A stretch of DNA of 64,000 bases from Actibacterium naphthalenivorans (GTDB taxonomy: Bacteria > Pseudomonadota > Alphaproteobacteria > Rhodobacterales > Rhodobacteraceae), in NCBI RefSeq assembly GCF_014196965.1, contig NZ_JACIEQ010000001.1:62001-126000 (forward strand). The letters run 5' to 3'. Position 1 is the first letter of the stretch; every line of letters begins with the position of its first letter. The translations under genes were made by a program, and so were the position numbers. The notes under the pieces were generated by a model. The model ran no database searches. It had not been told where the DNA came from and was given only the letters and a program-made list of their open reading frames with translations. Positions 1 through 10,842 of the stretch are shown piece by piece.

Positions 1-699
1 TCATCGCGCAGCACGAATAGGGCGTCGAGCCCGCGTTTTCGCGCGCGGGCTTGGCGCCTTCGGCGATGCGCAGCTAGCGCACTCGAACACGCCGTGAATC
101 GGCCAGGTCCGGGCTAAAGACCACAGCCCCTTATCTCACATATCCCCGAGGTCGCGAGAAAGGACGCGTACACTTCAACCGCAACAATCGTGACCATGTC
201 GTGGATTGATCTAGAACAACGAAAATCCGCCAAATGCCGATTAACTTCATGACGTGAATTTGAAACAATTCGGGGGTCGGGTTCATGCGCAGGGCCGCCA
301 CCTCTTTTCCGCCAGGTTTGAAAAGATGAGTGGTCCGGAACCCGCCCCGGCCCCTGTCGCCGCGCCCCGCAGCAACGTGACGCCGCGGGGCGCGGTAGAG
401 GCAACAGGCCTGATGAGCTACAACATCACCGGCAGGATCGGCGCGCTGACGGCGATGCTCGGCGGTCTTGATATGATTGTTTTCGCATCCGCGATTGATG
501 GGCACGCTCCCGAATTCCGCGTGCGCCCCTGTGGCCGCTGCAATTGGCCTGGGCCGCGCCTGTCTCGGGAGCAAGCGACCGGCCTCGATGGCAGCGCGGC
601 CCGGGTCGGGGCGGCCCCGGCGCGTGAGCAGCCGACGGTCGCAAGGCACAGTTTCGCGCCGACCCGGCCGGCCGCCCGAAAAGCAGGGGCAACCTCACG
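1..699. other. Upstream region without a convincing gene
   Basis: I see no gene I can support here. Open frames exist on both strands, but they are low-complexity, mutually overlapping and lack a good ribosome site. A GC-rich hairpin (AGCCCGCG at 28-35 pairing with CGCGGGCT at 44-51) sits near the left edge, without a following T-run. The stretch about 120-280 is less GC-rich than its surroundings and probably holds the promoter of the hydrolase/N-ATPase operon, but no hexamer pair stands out. Confidence 0.4.
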
Positions 700-3707
<3,008 letters not shown>

Positions 3708-3711
<4 letters not shown>

Positions 3712-3995
3712 CCCAACCGGACCAGGAACCGGACAGCCACCTTGCCGACGCCGCCCGACGCACACATGACCGCGAGCAGGCCGGAAAGCACGATCCCGAG
3801 CCCACGCTCGCGCGCCGCTTCGGCCAGATCGGAGTGCTGGGCTGGGTGATCGTCGGGCCGACGATCTTTGGCATCCTCCTCGGCAACTGGCTCGATCATC
3901 TGCTGGGCACGGGGGTGACGCTGACCGCGGCGCTGACCCTGCTCGGCGCGGCGCTGGGGCTCTGGTTCGCCCTGCGCTGGATGCACCAGCAATGA
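3708..3995 (+). CDS. atpQ: N-ATPase accessory membrane protein AtpQ (AtpI-like)
   Basis: 95-aa protein with a charged N-terminal 35 residues and two hydrophobic helices, about 42-65 and 70-90. The pattern GWVIVGPTIFGILLGNWLDHLLGTG is typical of the AtpI/AtpQ group, which includes Gly-rich membrane hairpins implicated in c-ring assembly or cation supply. Its place between atpC and atpR is exactly that of atpQ in N-ATPase operons. It overlaps both neighbours by 4 nt. The family assignment is good; the molecular role in N-ATPases is not firmly established. Confidence 0.85.
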
Positions 3996-4270
3996 GCGGT
4001 GTGGTGATTTCCGCCGGATATGCCATGCTTGCGGCGCTGGCCGGCACGCTTGTCGGCTGGCTGCATTTCCGTTCCCTGCGCGCGGTGACCGAGCGGCTTG
4101 TGGCCGGGCAGCTTTCCGCGGTCACGCTTCAGATGGCGCGCATCGCGGCACTCGCGCTCTTTCTCTACGTTTGCGCCCGCTTCGGCGCGGTGCCGTTGCT
4201 GACAGGCGCCGCAGGGATCATGGCGGGGCGGGCCATCGTTCTGCGCCGCCCGGACAGGAGCCCGTCATGA
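3992..4270 (+). CDS. atpR: N-ATPase accessory membrane protein AtpR
   Basis: 92-aa protein with three probable membrane helices (about residues 5-25, 45-62 and 66-84), the size and position of AtpR, the other protein found only in N-ATPase operons. Charged residues at the helix ends (HFRSLR, RRPDRS) suggest the positive-inside side. AtpR has been proposed to assist c-ring assembly or ion handling together with AtpQ. ATGA overlaps join it to atpQ and to atpB. Identification rests mainly on gene order, size and topology. Confidence 0.85.
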   Translation: MSGVVISAGYAMLAALAGTLVGWLHFRSLRAVTERLVAGQLSAVTLQMARIAALALFLYVCARFGAVPLLTGAAGIMAGRAIVLRRPDRSPS

Positions 4271-4872
4271 CCGGTTCCCCCCTTGATCTGACCTATGCCT
4301 TCTCGATCGGCGCCCTGAGGATCAGCTGGGTTGTGCTGACGACATGGGGCATCCTCGCGTTTCTTGGGCTGGGGGCGTTCGTGCTGACCCGCCGCCTCGC
4401 GATCCGGCCCAGCAAGACCCAGGCGGTGGTCGAGCTTGTGGTCGGCGCCATAGACGATCAGATCCGCGCGACCATCCCCGGCGATCCCGGCCGCTACCGC
4501 GCGTTGATCGGCACGCTTCTGCTGTTCATCCTGACGGCGAACTGGTCGTCGCTGATCCCCGGCGTGGAACCGCCCACCGCGCATCTGGAAACCGACGCGG
4601 CGCTGGCGCTGATCGTGTTCGTGGCGACCATCGGCTACGGCATCCACACACAGGGCCCGTGGGGCTATCTGAAAAGCTTCGCCCGGCCCAGCTGGGTGAT
4701 GGTCCCGCTCAACCTGATCGAACAGATCACCCGCGCCTTCTCTCTGATGGTGCGTCTGTTCGGCAACGTGATGAGCGGGGTCTTCGTGGTCGGCATCGTC
4801 CTGTCGCTGGCGGGCCTTCTGGTGCCGATCCCGCTGATGGCGCTCGATCTGGTGACCGGCGCCGTGCAGGCC

Positions 4873-4880
4873 TATATTTT
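4873..4880. repeat. Target-site duplication, left copy
   Basis: The 8-bp sequence TATATTTT immediately precedes the left inverted repeat and recurs perfectly right after the right inverted repeat at 7389-7396. Eight base pairs is the duplication length made by IS1595-family transposases. The perfect match indicates a recent simple insertion. Confidence 0.95.
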
Positions 4881-4903
4881 GGCGATTGTATATTTGACAA
4901 ACC
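4881..4903 (+). repeat. Left terminal inverted repeat of the IS1595 element
   Basis: 23 bp starting GGCGATTGTATATTTGACAA, a perfect inverted match to 7366-7388. It lies at the 3' end of the passenger genes. On the plus strand it is read as the substitute C-terminal codons of atpB. Confidence 0.95.
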
Positions 4904-4944
4904 AAGCCCATGCAGTCGATTATAAGCCTGCGTGACAGGCCGGA

Positions 4945-5085
4945 TCAGTCGTCGGACTTCTTGTCCGGCTTCTGCTTCGCCAGTTTGCGCAGCTTCTCGT
5001 TGAACCGCTCTTCGTCTTCGTCCGTCTCTAGCTCGCGGGCGGCTTCTTTGAACTTGTCGAGTTGGGATTTCTTGTCACTGCACAT
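4945..5085 (-). CDS. Small charged passenger protein of the IS1595 element
   Basis: A 46-aa protein, the last of the three passenger genes. The sequence begins MCSDKKSQLDKFKEAARELE and ends KPDKKSDD; about half the residues are charged and it is predicted helical. The ATG at 5085 lies 11 nt inside the end of the preceding passenger gene and follows an AAAAGGTGCAAC ribosome site, so translation is coupled. I do not recognise a family. Its size and charge would suit a regulator, antitoxin-like partner or assembly factor for the neighbouring proteins, but that is only a guess. Confidence 0.65.
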   Translation of the reverse strand: MCSDKKSQLDKFKEAARELETDEDEERFNEKLRKLAKQKPDKKSDD

Positions 5086-5842
5086 AGCGTTGCACCTTTT
5101 GAATAACTTCGTCCCTGCCACCCGACCAGACCGCCGGCGTCAGATCAGAATTGAACGCAATCTCTCGGCTCTGTTGTGTGATCGCTGCCTTGTCCAAGTT
5201 CTCGTAGATCAAGAACGGGACGACACCCGCAACGTCATGCTTTTGAACCTCCATTGAGAACAAGACCGCACGCAAAACACTCACATCGTTGGTGGCTGGG
5301 AAGATGGCGGCAACTTTTCCGCTCGGCGCACGCACCACAATGTCTACCGTGTAGTGCGGCAGCGACGGGATCAGCGCCTCAGAAAATGAAACGCGTTGCT
5401 CTGTGAACGTGTCCTCAAGGGCGCTTATCAAGTCCTCTCGAAATGTGCTCTTTACGATTTCCCGGTTGAGGAAGAGCAGATCCTGAACCCTCGTCAAAAA
5501 CGTCAGAAATGGCAGAGCTAGTTTGGCAATCCGCGCTTTTTGGACCCACTCAGTGCAGAACAGTCCATCATCTTCCGACAACATGACACCGTGCTCTTCA
5601 AGCAGCCCAGACAGCAACTCCATGCGGTTCTCAGATGAAAAATCGACACCTTGCCCCTCCAGGTCAAAGAGTAGACTTCCGCTGTCTTCCAAGCGCGCAC
5701 GTTCACCCTCTACCCTCGCATAGAAACTTAGGGTGTCACCAGAGAACCAAGTGACAGGCGTCGAGATCGCGTAGCCCATCGGGACTTGGCGGACCACCAA
5801 ACCATCACAGAAGGCGGCGCAGATTTCTTTCTGCAAGTTCAC
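5075..5842 (-). CDS. DUF1828-like passenger protein of the IS1595 element
   Basis: A 255-aa soluble protein. The N-terminal half has the pattern CDGLVVRQVPMGYAISTPV, then FYARVEGERARLEDSG, which resembles DUF1828 domains. The C-terminal half (about 150-255) contains a possible alpha/beta fold with HYTVDIVV followed by SGKVAAIFPA. The GTG start at 5842 overlaps the upstream gene's stop as GTGA and follows AAGGAGGAGG in the end of that gene. An ATG in the same frame at 5929 would sit deep inside the upstream gene without a ribosome site. The function is unknown; no catalytic motif is obvious. Confidence 0.75.
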   Translation of the reverse strand: MNLQKEICAAFCDGLVVRQVPMGYAISTPVTWFSGDTLSFYARVEGERARLEDSGSLLFDLEGQGVDFSSENRMELLSGLLEEHGVMLSEDDGLFCTEWVQKARIAKLALPFLTFLTRVQDLLFLNREIVKSTFREDLISALEDTFTEQRVSFSEALIPSLPHYTVDIVVRAPSGKVAAIFPATNDVSVLRAVLFSMEVQKHDVAGVVPFLIYENLDKAAITQQSREIAFNSDLTPAVWSGGRDEVIQKVQRYVQ

Positions 5843-6333
5843 AGTAAGCCTCCTCCTTCTGCGAATCGAAAGCGCGCTGCCGCGACGGTCAGCGCGCTTT
5901 CCTCTGTTACATTGAACGGCACCGTGCATTCACGTTTCGTGAAGACAGGCCACGCCGACATAAGATTTTTGTCCCTCAGAACACCTGGGAACGTCTCGTG
6001 AACATTACCACGGATGAGGTGACAATGCCAATTCCAATGATCTGCGTGTAGCTCGTGGAAGCATATGACTTTTAACGTTTTCCCGTCCTTCATGGCCAAG
6101 GTGGCGCGGTAGTACTCCTTCTCTTCATTGATGGCCACAAGGACTACGAATTGCTGCCGTAACGCTTGAAAAGTCACCACGCGCCATTTCCAGCCGCGCC
6201 CCAAGGACAACTTGTTTCGCGTAAGCGGGAACTTCGCTTTCGGAACTGGCCCGGTTTCCCATTTGCCGATTCTTACATCCTGTTTGTCCGCGCGGATAAT
6301 GTCGGCGACGGTAAGGGGGCTATCCATTGCCAT
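5839..6333 (-). CDS. Unrecognised passenger protein of the IS1595 element
   Basis: A 164-aa soluble protein whose ATG overlaps the transposase stop codon (TAATG) and whose stop overlaps the next gene (GTGA). A basic N-terminal half (GRGWKWRVV) is followed by a compact His/Trp-rich motif, HELHADHWNWHCHL at about residues 93-106, which might bind metal or nucleic acid. I do not recognise the family. Strict coupling to the transposase on one side and to the DUF1828-like protein on the other suggests the module is produced together and moves as a unit. Confidence 0.75.
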   Translation of the reverse strand: MAMDSPLTVADIIRADKQDVRIGKWETGPVPKAKFPLTRNKLSLGRGWKWRVVTFQALRQQFVVLVAINEEKEYYRATLAMKDGKTLKVICFHELHADHWNWHCHLIRGNVHETFPGVLRDKNLMSAWPVFTKRECTVPFNVTEESALTVAAARFRFAEGGGLL

Positions 6334-7319
6334 TAGACCGCGCGCACTTCTGCGTCAGCCCGCCGATACGTCAGGCGCCTACCAACCACAGCGCGCAGCG
6401 CGATCTCGCCACGCTCCACATCCTCAACACCATTGGCTTTGCGATTGTTGTAACGGAAGTCAAACTCCGCAGCATAACGGTGCAGGTGTTGCTTTCCGCA
6501 GTGCTGATAGACACCCTTCATGCCGCGCTTGAAGATGCTGTAAAAGCCCTCGACGGTATTCGTGTGGACCTCCGGGGCCTCGCGACGGACGTACTCGCCA
6601 GCGCCGTGACGGGTGAAGTCATGGCCCGCGAATTCATCGGCCAGCTTCTTATACTGGCCCGCTTCGTCTGTGTAGACCACGGCTTCGGCGGCGATGTTCT
6701 CGCGCAGGATCGGAACTAGGGTTGCGGCTTTCAGGTCGTCCACAATGATGCTCCTGGCTTGCTTGGTCTGACGGTCCACCAGTGTCAGCATTTTGTGCTT
6801 GTGTGCGTAACCACGGCCCTTCTTCTCGCCGTGGGGCTTCTTGGTGCGGTCATTGCCGATGAAGGTCTCGTCTACCTCCACCGTGCCGCCACCGCTGCCC
6901 ATGGGTGTTGCCAGATCGCCAGAGCGCATACACTCGCGAATGCGGTGGGTCAGGAACCATGCAGACTTGTAGGTAATGCCCAGAACGCGATGAAGCTGGT
7001 GGCTGCTGATACCCTTCTTGCTCGACACCATCAGGTGAATAGCTTGCAGCCACAGGTGAAGCGGTAGGTGGCTTTCCTCGAAGATGGTGCCCTTGCGCAC
7101 GGTGAACTGCTTGCGGCACTCACGGCACTTCCAGAGGCCGTAGCGCTCTTTTCCTTCCGGGTTCTTCTTGCTCGGCTTGGTCCTGACGCCATCAAGGCGA
7201 TAGGCGCGATCCACCACGCCACAGTGCGGGCAAACCGGGCCATCCGCCCAAAGCATGGCCTCGACGTGGGCGAAGGCGGCGGCTTCGTCGTGCATGTAGG
7301 GGGCGGAGAGAACGGACAT
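6333..7319 (-). CDS. IS1595-family (ISXO2-like) transposase
   Basis: A 328-aa DDE-type transposase. An N-terminal zinc ribbon (CPHCG with a later CRECRKQF) is followed by the helix-turn-helix-like segment SSHQLHRVLGITYKSAWFLTHR. The catalytic core includes VEVDETFIG (first Asp) and VVYTDEAGQY (second Asp). The C-terminal TVEGFYSIFKRGMKGVYQH is typical of this family, including its Asn/Glu region. The ATG at 7319 follows GAGGTCTCCGCA and lies 28 bp downstream of a consensus -10 hexamer. The length is normal, so the element looks active. Confidence 0.95.
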   Translation of the reverse strand: MSVLSAPYMHDEAAAFAHVEAMLWADGPVCPHCGVVDRAYRLDGVRTKPSKKNPEGKERYGLWKCRECRKQFTVRKGTIFEESHLPLHLWLQAIHLMVSSKKGISSHQLHRVLGITYKSAWFLTHRIRECMRSGDLATPMGSGGGTVEVDETFIGNDRTKKPHGEKKGRGYAHKHKMLTLVDRQTKQARSIIVDDLKAATLVPILRENIAAEAVVYTDEAGQYKKLADEFAGHDFTRHGAGEYVRREAPEVHTNTVEGFYSIFKRGMKGVYQHCGKQHLHRYAAEFDFRYNNRKANGVEDVERGEIALRAVVGRRLTYRRADAEVRAV

Positions 7320-7346
7320 TGCGGAGACCTCTAACTTGTTGAGTTA

Positions 7347-7375
7347 AATATAGGCCGTCCGATTGGGTTTGTCAA
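7347..7375 (-). promoter_or_regulatory. Consensus sigma-70 promoter of the transposase/passenger operon
   Basis: On the minus strand TTGACA (7375-7370), a 17-bp spacer and TATATT (7352-7347) form a near-perfect housekeeping promoter, well placed for the transposase ATG at 7319. The -35 hexamer lies within the right inverted repeat, so transposase binding could repress its own promoter. Confidence 0.85.
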
Positions 7376-7388
7376 ATATACAATCGCC
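7366..7388 (-). repeat. Right terminal inverted repeat of the IS1595 element
   Basis: Perfect 23-bp inverted copy of 4881-4903. It ends CAATCGCC and abuts the right target duplication. It contains the -35 box of the transposase promoter. Confidence 0.95.
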
Positions 7389-7396
7389 TATATTTT
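7389..7396. repeat. Target-site duplication, right copy
   Basis: TATATTTT directly after the right inverted repeat, identical to 4873-4880. Removing the element and one copy restores a continuous 231-codon atpB frame. Confidence 0.95.
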
Positions 7397-7478
7397 CGCC
7401 ATCCTCGCACTCGTCTTCATCGCGTCCGCGGTCGAGGAAGACCCCGCCGAGAAGACTCAAAAGGAGCCCCAACCATGA
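7389..7478 (+). pseudogene. atpB: Detached 3' end of atpB
   Basis: This is the displaced C-terminal coding part of subunit a. In frame with the left part it reads [18 protein letters not shown] and ends KTQKEPQP before TGA at 7476-7478, overlapping the atpE start (ATGA). It encodes the end of the last membrane helix and a short charged tail. Without a start codon it is not expressed as a protein, though it may serve as leader for atpE. Confidence 0.9.
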
Positions 7479-7720
7479 ACTACGTCGATCTTGTCAGCAT
7501 CATCGCGGCCGCGTTGGCCGTGTCGTTCGGCGCCATCGGCCCGGCGCTCGCCGAAGGCAGGGCCGTGGCGGCAGCAATGGAGGCCATCGCCCGTCAGCCC
7601 GAGGCCGCCGGCACCATCTCGCGCACGCTGTTCGTCGGGCTCGCCATGATCGAGACGATGGCGATCTACTGTCTGGTGATCGCGCTGCTGCTTTTGTTCG
7701 CCAACCCGTTCGTCCAATAG
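7475..7720 (+). CDS. atpE: N-type F-ATPase subunit c (rotor ring)
   Basis: 81-aa two-helix proteolipid. Helix 1 contains [10 protein letters not shown] with Glu27; the loop is the conserved ARQPEA; helix 2 contains Glu60-Thr61 and Tyr65 in AMIETMAIY. Against the Na+-binding Ilyobacter ring (Gln32, Glu65, Ser66, Tyr70), Glu27 takes the Gln position and Thr61 the Ser position. This is compatible with Na+ or H+ binding by a site with two carboxylates. No signal-like extension is present. Its ATG overlaps the atpB stop, so initiation probably depended on translation of atpB before the IS landed. Confidence 0.93.
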   Translation: MNYVDLVSIIAAALAVSFGAIGPALAEGRAVAAAMEAIARQPEAAGTISRTLFVGLAMIETMAIYCLVIALLLLFANPFVQ

Positions 7721-7724
7721 CGCC

Positions 7725-8453
7725 ATGCAGTTTGACTGGGTCACCTTCGCCCTTCAGATCGTCAACGTCCTCGTTCTTTTGGCGATCCTGCGGCATTTTC
7801 TGTTTCGTCCCGTCGCCGCGATCATCGCGCAGCGGCAAACCGAAATCGTCGCCGCGAAGGACGCCGCCGAGGCCGCGCGGGAGGCCGCCGCCAAGGCCAG
7901 GCTCGAGGCACGGGCCGAGGCCGAAAAGAACGCGACGGCGCGTCATGATATCCTTGCCGCCGCGCAGTCCGATGCAGCGGCGAAGCACAAGGATCTTGTC
8001 GAAGCCGCGCGCGCCGAGGCCACCAGGATCGTGGCCGATGCGCGGGCCGAGGCCGCGAAAGTCGTCGCCGACGCCGAGGCGGACACCCTGCGCCGCGCTC
8101 GTGATCTGGCCGAGACCATCGCCCGGAATGCCCTCTCCGCCCTGCCCGCGCCACCCGACGTGGCAGGGTTTACCAACCTGCTCGTGAAGGAACTGGCCAC
8201 CATGGCCCCCGACCAGCGCAAGGCCCTGCTCTCGGGGGGCGACCTGCGGCTGGTCGCGCCTTGCGCCTTGTCGCCCGCCGATCTCGAGACAGCCAGCGCC
8301 GCCTTGCGCCCCTTCGGCATCACCGAACTGGCCGCCGATGTCGATCCGGCCCTGATCGCGGGGCTGGACCTGAAATCCGGCACCGGCATCGTCCACAACT
8401 CGCTGGCGCATGACCTGCACCGGATATCGGAGGCGCTGCGCAATGGCGACTGA
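7725..8453 (+). CDS. atpF: N-type F-ATPase subunit b (fused b/delta type)
   Basis: 242-aa peripheral stalk protein. One N-terminal membrane helix (about residues 6-28) precedes a long Ala/Glu/Arg-rich coiled coil (about 30-150). A C-terminal domain (about 160-242) has delta-like features such as [17 protein letters not shown]. The length exceeds that of ordinary b (about 160 aa), as expected because N-ATPase operons have no separate delta gene and the b protein is thought to supply that function. It lies 4 nt after atpE and overlaps atpA by 11 nt. Confidence 0.92.
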   Translation: MQFDWVTFALQIVNVLVLLAILRHFLFRPVAAIIAQRQTEIVAAKDAAEAAREAAAKARLEARAEAEKNATARHDILAAAQSDAAAKHKDLVEAARAEATRIVADARAEAAKVVADAEADTLRRARDLAETIARNALSALPAPPDVAGFTNLLVKELATMAPDQRKALLSGGDLRLVAPCALSPADLETASAALRPFGITELAADVDPALIAGLDLKSGTGIVHNSLAHDLHRISEALRNGD

Positions 8454-9963
8454 CCCCGGGCTCGAGGCCCTCAAGGCCCGCGTGGCCGCCGCGCAGCTCG
8501 GCCCCGAGACCGAAGAGACCGGCACGGTGACCGAAATCGCCGACGGTCTTGCGCATGTCTCCGGCCTGCCCGGCGCGCGTCTGGGCGAGGTCATTACCTT
8601 TACCGGCGGCGCGCGCGGGTTCGTGCTGAACCTCGGCGAGGCAACGCTTCAGGTGGCGTTTCTCGACTCGATGACCGGAGTCGACGCGGGCAGCACCGTG
8701 ACCCGGACGGGGCAGCTTCTGAGGGTTCCGGTGGGCGCGGAACTGATGGGCCGCGTCGTGGATCCGCTCGGTCGGCCGCTTGACGATCTCGGCCCGGTCA
8801 AAACCGCCCGGACGGCCGAAACCGAACGCCCCGCCCCCGCGATCATCGAACGCGATTTCGTGACCGAGCCGGTGGCAACCGGGCTTCTGGTGGTCGATGC
8901 CCTGTTCGCCATCGGGCGCGGCCAGCGCGAGCTGATCATCGGCGAACGCGGCACCGGCAAGACCTCGATCGCGGTGGATGCGATCCTGAACCAGAAGAAC
9001 AGCGACATCACCTGCATCTATGTCGCCATCGGCCAGCGTACCACTGCCGTGCGCCGCGTGATCGAGGCGGTGCGGGCCAAGGGCGCCTTTGCCCGGACGA
9101 TCTTTGTGGTGGCCCCGGCCACGGCGGAACCGGGCCTGCGCTGGCTCGCCCCCTTCGCCGCGACCTCGATGGCGGAATGGGTGCGCGACGGGGGCGGCCA
9201 TGCGCTGATCGTCTATGATGACCTGACCAAACACGCCGCCGTCCACCGAGAGCTTGCGCTCTTGTCGCGCCAGCCGCCGGGGCGCGAGGCCTATCCGGGC
9301 GACATCTTCTACCTGCACGCGCGATTGCTCGAACGCTCGGCCAAACTGTCGAAGGCAAGGGGCGGCGGAAGCCTGACCGCGCTGCCGATCGCAGAGATCG
9401 AGGCCGGCAACCTCTCGGCCTATATCCCCACCAACCTGATCTCGATCGCTGACGGGCAGATCGTGACCTCGGCCGCGCTGTTTGCCGGAAACCAGCGCCC
9501 GGCCGTCGACATCGGCCTGTCGGTCAGCCGGGTCGGCGGCAAGGCGCAATCGGGTGCGCTGAAGGCGGTGGCCGGACGGGTCCGGCTGGACTATGCGCAA
9601 TTTCTGGAAATGAAGATGTTCTCGCGGTTCGGCGGCTTTGGCGATGCGGCGATGAAAAAGCGGCTGGAGCGGGGAGAGCGCATCGGCGCGCTTCTGGCGC
9701 AGGGGCGCTATGCGCCCTTGTCGACCGCCGCGCAGGTGGCGCTGCTGGCGGCCTTGTCCGATGGCGTGCTCGACCGCGTACCGGTTGACGGGTTTGCCGC
9801 CCTGAAGGCGACCCTCGCGCCCCTGATCGAGGCCGAGCCGCAGCTTGCCGCCTTTCGCGCGGCGCCCGACGCGGTTGATGGCACGGCGCGCGAGGCTCTG
9901 ATCGGCTGCGTCAGCGCGGCGATTTCCAAACTGCCCCTCGGCCGGGCGCCCGAAACGCCATGA
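8443..9963 (+). CDS. atpA: N-type F-ATPase subunit alpha
   Basis: 506-aa non-catalytic nucleotide-binding subunit. The P-loop GERGTGKT lies at residues 168-175, followed by CIYVAIGQR. The downstream segments [12 protein letters not shown] and [27 protein letters not shown] are alpha-subunit signatures. The start ATG at 8443 overlaps the end of atpF; an upstream in-frame alternative at 8410 lies deep in atpF and is unlikely. The stop overlaps the atpG start (ATGA-type). Confidence 0.95.
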   Translation: MATDPGLEALKARVAAAQLGPETEETGTVTEIADGLAHVSGLPGARLGEVITFTGGARGFVLNLGEATLQVAFLDSMTGVDAGSTVTRTGQLLRVPVGAELMGRVVDPLGRPLDDLGPVKTARTAETERPAPAIIERDFVTEPVATGLLVVDALFAIGRGQRELIIGERGTGKTSIAVDAILNQKNSDITCIYVAIGQRTTAVRRVIEAVRAKGAFARTIFVVAPATAEPGLRWLAPFAATSMAEWVRDGGGHALIVYDDLTKHAAVHRELALLSRQPPGREAYPGDIFYLHARLLERSAKLSKARGGGSLTALPIAEIEAGNLSAYIPTNLISIADGQIVTSAALFAGNQRPAVDIGLSVSRVGGKAQSGALKAVAGRVRLDYAQFLEMKMFSRFGGFGDAAMKKRLERGERIGALLAQGRYAPLSTAAQVALLAALSDGVLDRVPVDGFAALKATLAPLIEAEPQLAAFRAAPDAVDGTAREALIGCVSAAISKLPLGRAPETP

Positions 9964-10832
9964 CCCGTCCAGAGGAAATCCGTGACCGGATGGCCAACAT
10001 CCGCGAGATCGAAAGCATCGTGTCGACGCTGCGCGCCCTCGCCGTTGCCCATCAGCTCGAGGCGCGCGCGCATCTCGAGGCGATCCGCGCCCATGAGGCG
10101 ATCGTCGCGCAGGCGCTGTCCGCTGTCCTGTCGGGCGCGGATGCCGGCGGGCCGAAACCGACGGGCGAACCGGGCCTGACCATCGTGGTCGGGGCGGCGC
10201 AGGGCTTTTCCGGCGCCTTCGGAGAGCGGATGGCCGATGCCGCGATGGCCGAAGTCGCGGGCGGGGCCGAGCTGATGGTGATCGGCGGCCGCACCCTGAG
10301 CGCGATCGTCGAACGCGGACAGATCCCGGTCTGGTCCACCGAAATGGCGCCCCACGCGCTCGAGGTGCCAGCACTGGCCAGCCGCCTTTCCGACATCCTG
10401 TTCGAAAGGCTGGGAAAAACCTCGGGCGCCCCGGTCACGCTGTTGTTCGCGGATCCGGCAACGGCGGATCCGGCGCCGATCCGGCGCACCTTGTTTCCAT
10501 TCGATTTCAGCCGGTTTCCGCCCCTGCACGGATCGCCCCCGTTGACGACGCTATCGGCATCCGCGCTCGTTTCGGCGCTGGTCGAGGAATATGTCTTCGC
10601 CGAATTGTGCGAAGCCCTGATGCTGGGCTTTTCGGCCGAGAATGCCGCCCGCGCCGCGGCGATGTCACGCGCGCAATCAAACGTGAAACGGATCGCGACA
10701 GACCTGAAGGTGGCGTTTCAGCGTGCGCGGCAAGAGCAGATGACGACGGAAATCATAGAACTGTCCACCACCACGGGCGAGCAAGCGCGCGCTGGACCCG
10801 GCGGGCATCCCGAACCCCGGCAGGATCTTTGA
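9960..10832 (+). CDS. atpG: N-type F-ATPase subunit gamma
   Basis: 290-aa central-stalk subunit. It keeps the N-terminal helix pattern [22 protein letters not shown] and the C-terminal helix around [32 protein letters not shown], which together form the rotor coiled coil. The middle Rossmann-like domain is divergent from housekeeping gamma, as usual for N-ATPases. About 20 residues after EIIEL ([10 protein letters not shown] onward) extend beyond the usual end. It is the last gene of the operon and converges on the next cluster with only 10 bp between stops. Confidence 0.92.
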   Translation: MTRPEEIRDRMANIREIESIVSTLRALAVAHQLEARAHLEAIRAHEAIVAQALSAVLSGADAGGPKPTGEPGLTIVVGAAQGFSGAFGERMADAAMAEVAGGAELMVIGGRTLSAIVERGQIPVWSTEMAPHALEVPALASRLSDILFERLGKTSGAPVTLLFADPATADPAPIRRTLFPFDFSRFPPLHGSPPLTTLSASALVSALVEEYVFAELCEALMLGFSAENAARAAAMSRAQSNVKRIATDLKVAFQRARQEQMTTEIIELSTTTGEQARAGPGGHPEPRQDL

Positions 10833-10842
10833 CCTTTCGCGC

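Larger units (their letters stand above)
4267..4935 (+). pseudogene. atpB: N-ATPase subunit a, 3' end replaced by IS sequence
   Basis: Subunit a of the membrane F0 sector, the stator half-channel partner of the c-ring. The essential-arginine segment MVRLFGNVMSG and the later VTGAVQAYI segment are both intact. After codon 204 the frame enters the left end of the IS1595 element. Residues 205-222 become LAIVYLTNQAHAVDYKPA in place of the native 27-residue tail, which begins [16 protein letters not shown] and is still encoded from 7389. The product would be 222 aa rather than 231. Strikingly, the new tail is hydrophobic and resembles the usual subunit-a ending, as in E. coli VLTIVYLSMASEEH, so some function could survive. 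The 2.5-kb insertion should nevertheless be polar on atpEFAG. Confidence 0.9.
4881..7388 (-). mobile_element. IS1595-family insertion sequence with three passenger genes (2,508 bp)
   Basis: A complete element bounded by 23-bp perfect inverted repeats (4881-4903 and 7366-7388, beginning GGCGATTGTATATTTGACAA) and flanked by the 8-bp duplication TATATTTT. All its genes lie on the minus strand: transposase (7319-6333), then three unrecognised genes joined by overlaps of 1, 4 and 11 nt. Passenger genes are known in some IS1595 subgroups, but IS elements of this family are usually about 1 kb, so most of this one is cargo. It interrupts atpB and separates atpDCQR(B) from atpEFAG. The bases outside the transposase are less GC-rich than the host operon, consistent with a foreign origin. 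Confidence 0.95.

Noticed and set aside
8320-10374. Long antisense frame over atpA/atpG
   Set aside because: Shadow of the third-codon-position bias of the real genes; similar shadows lie opposite atpD, the surface protein genes and the kinase.
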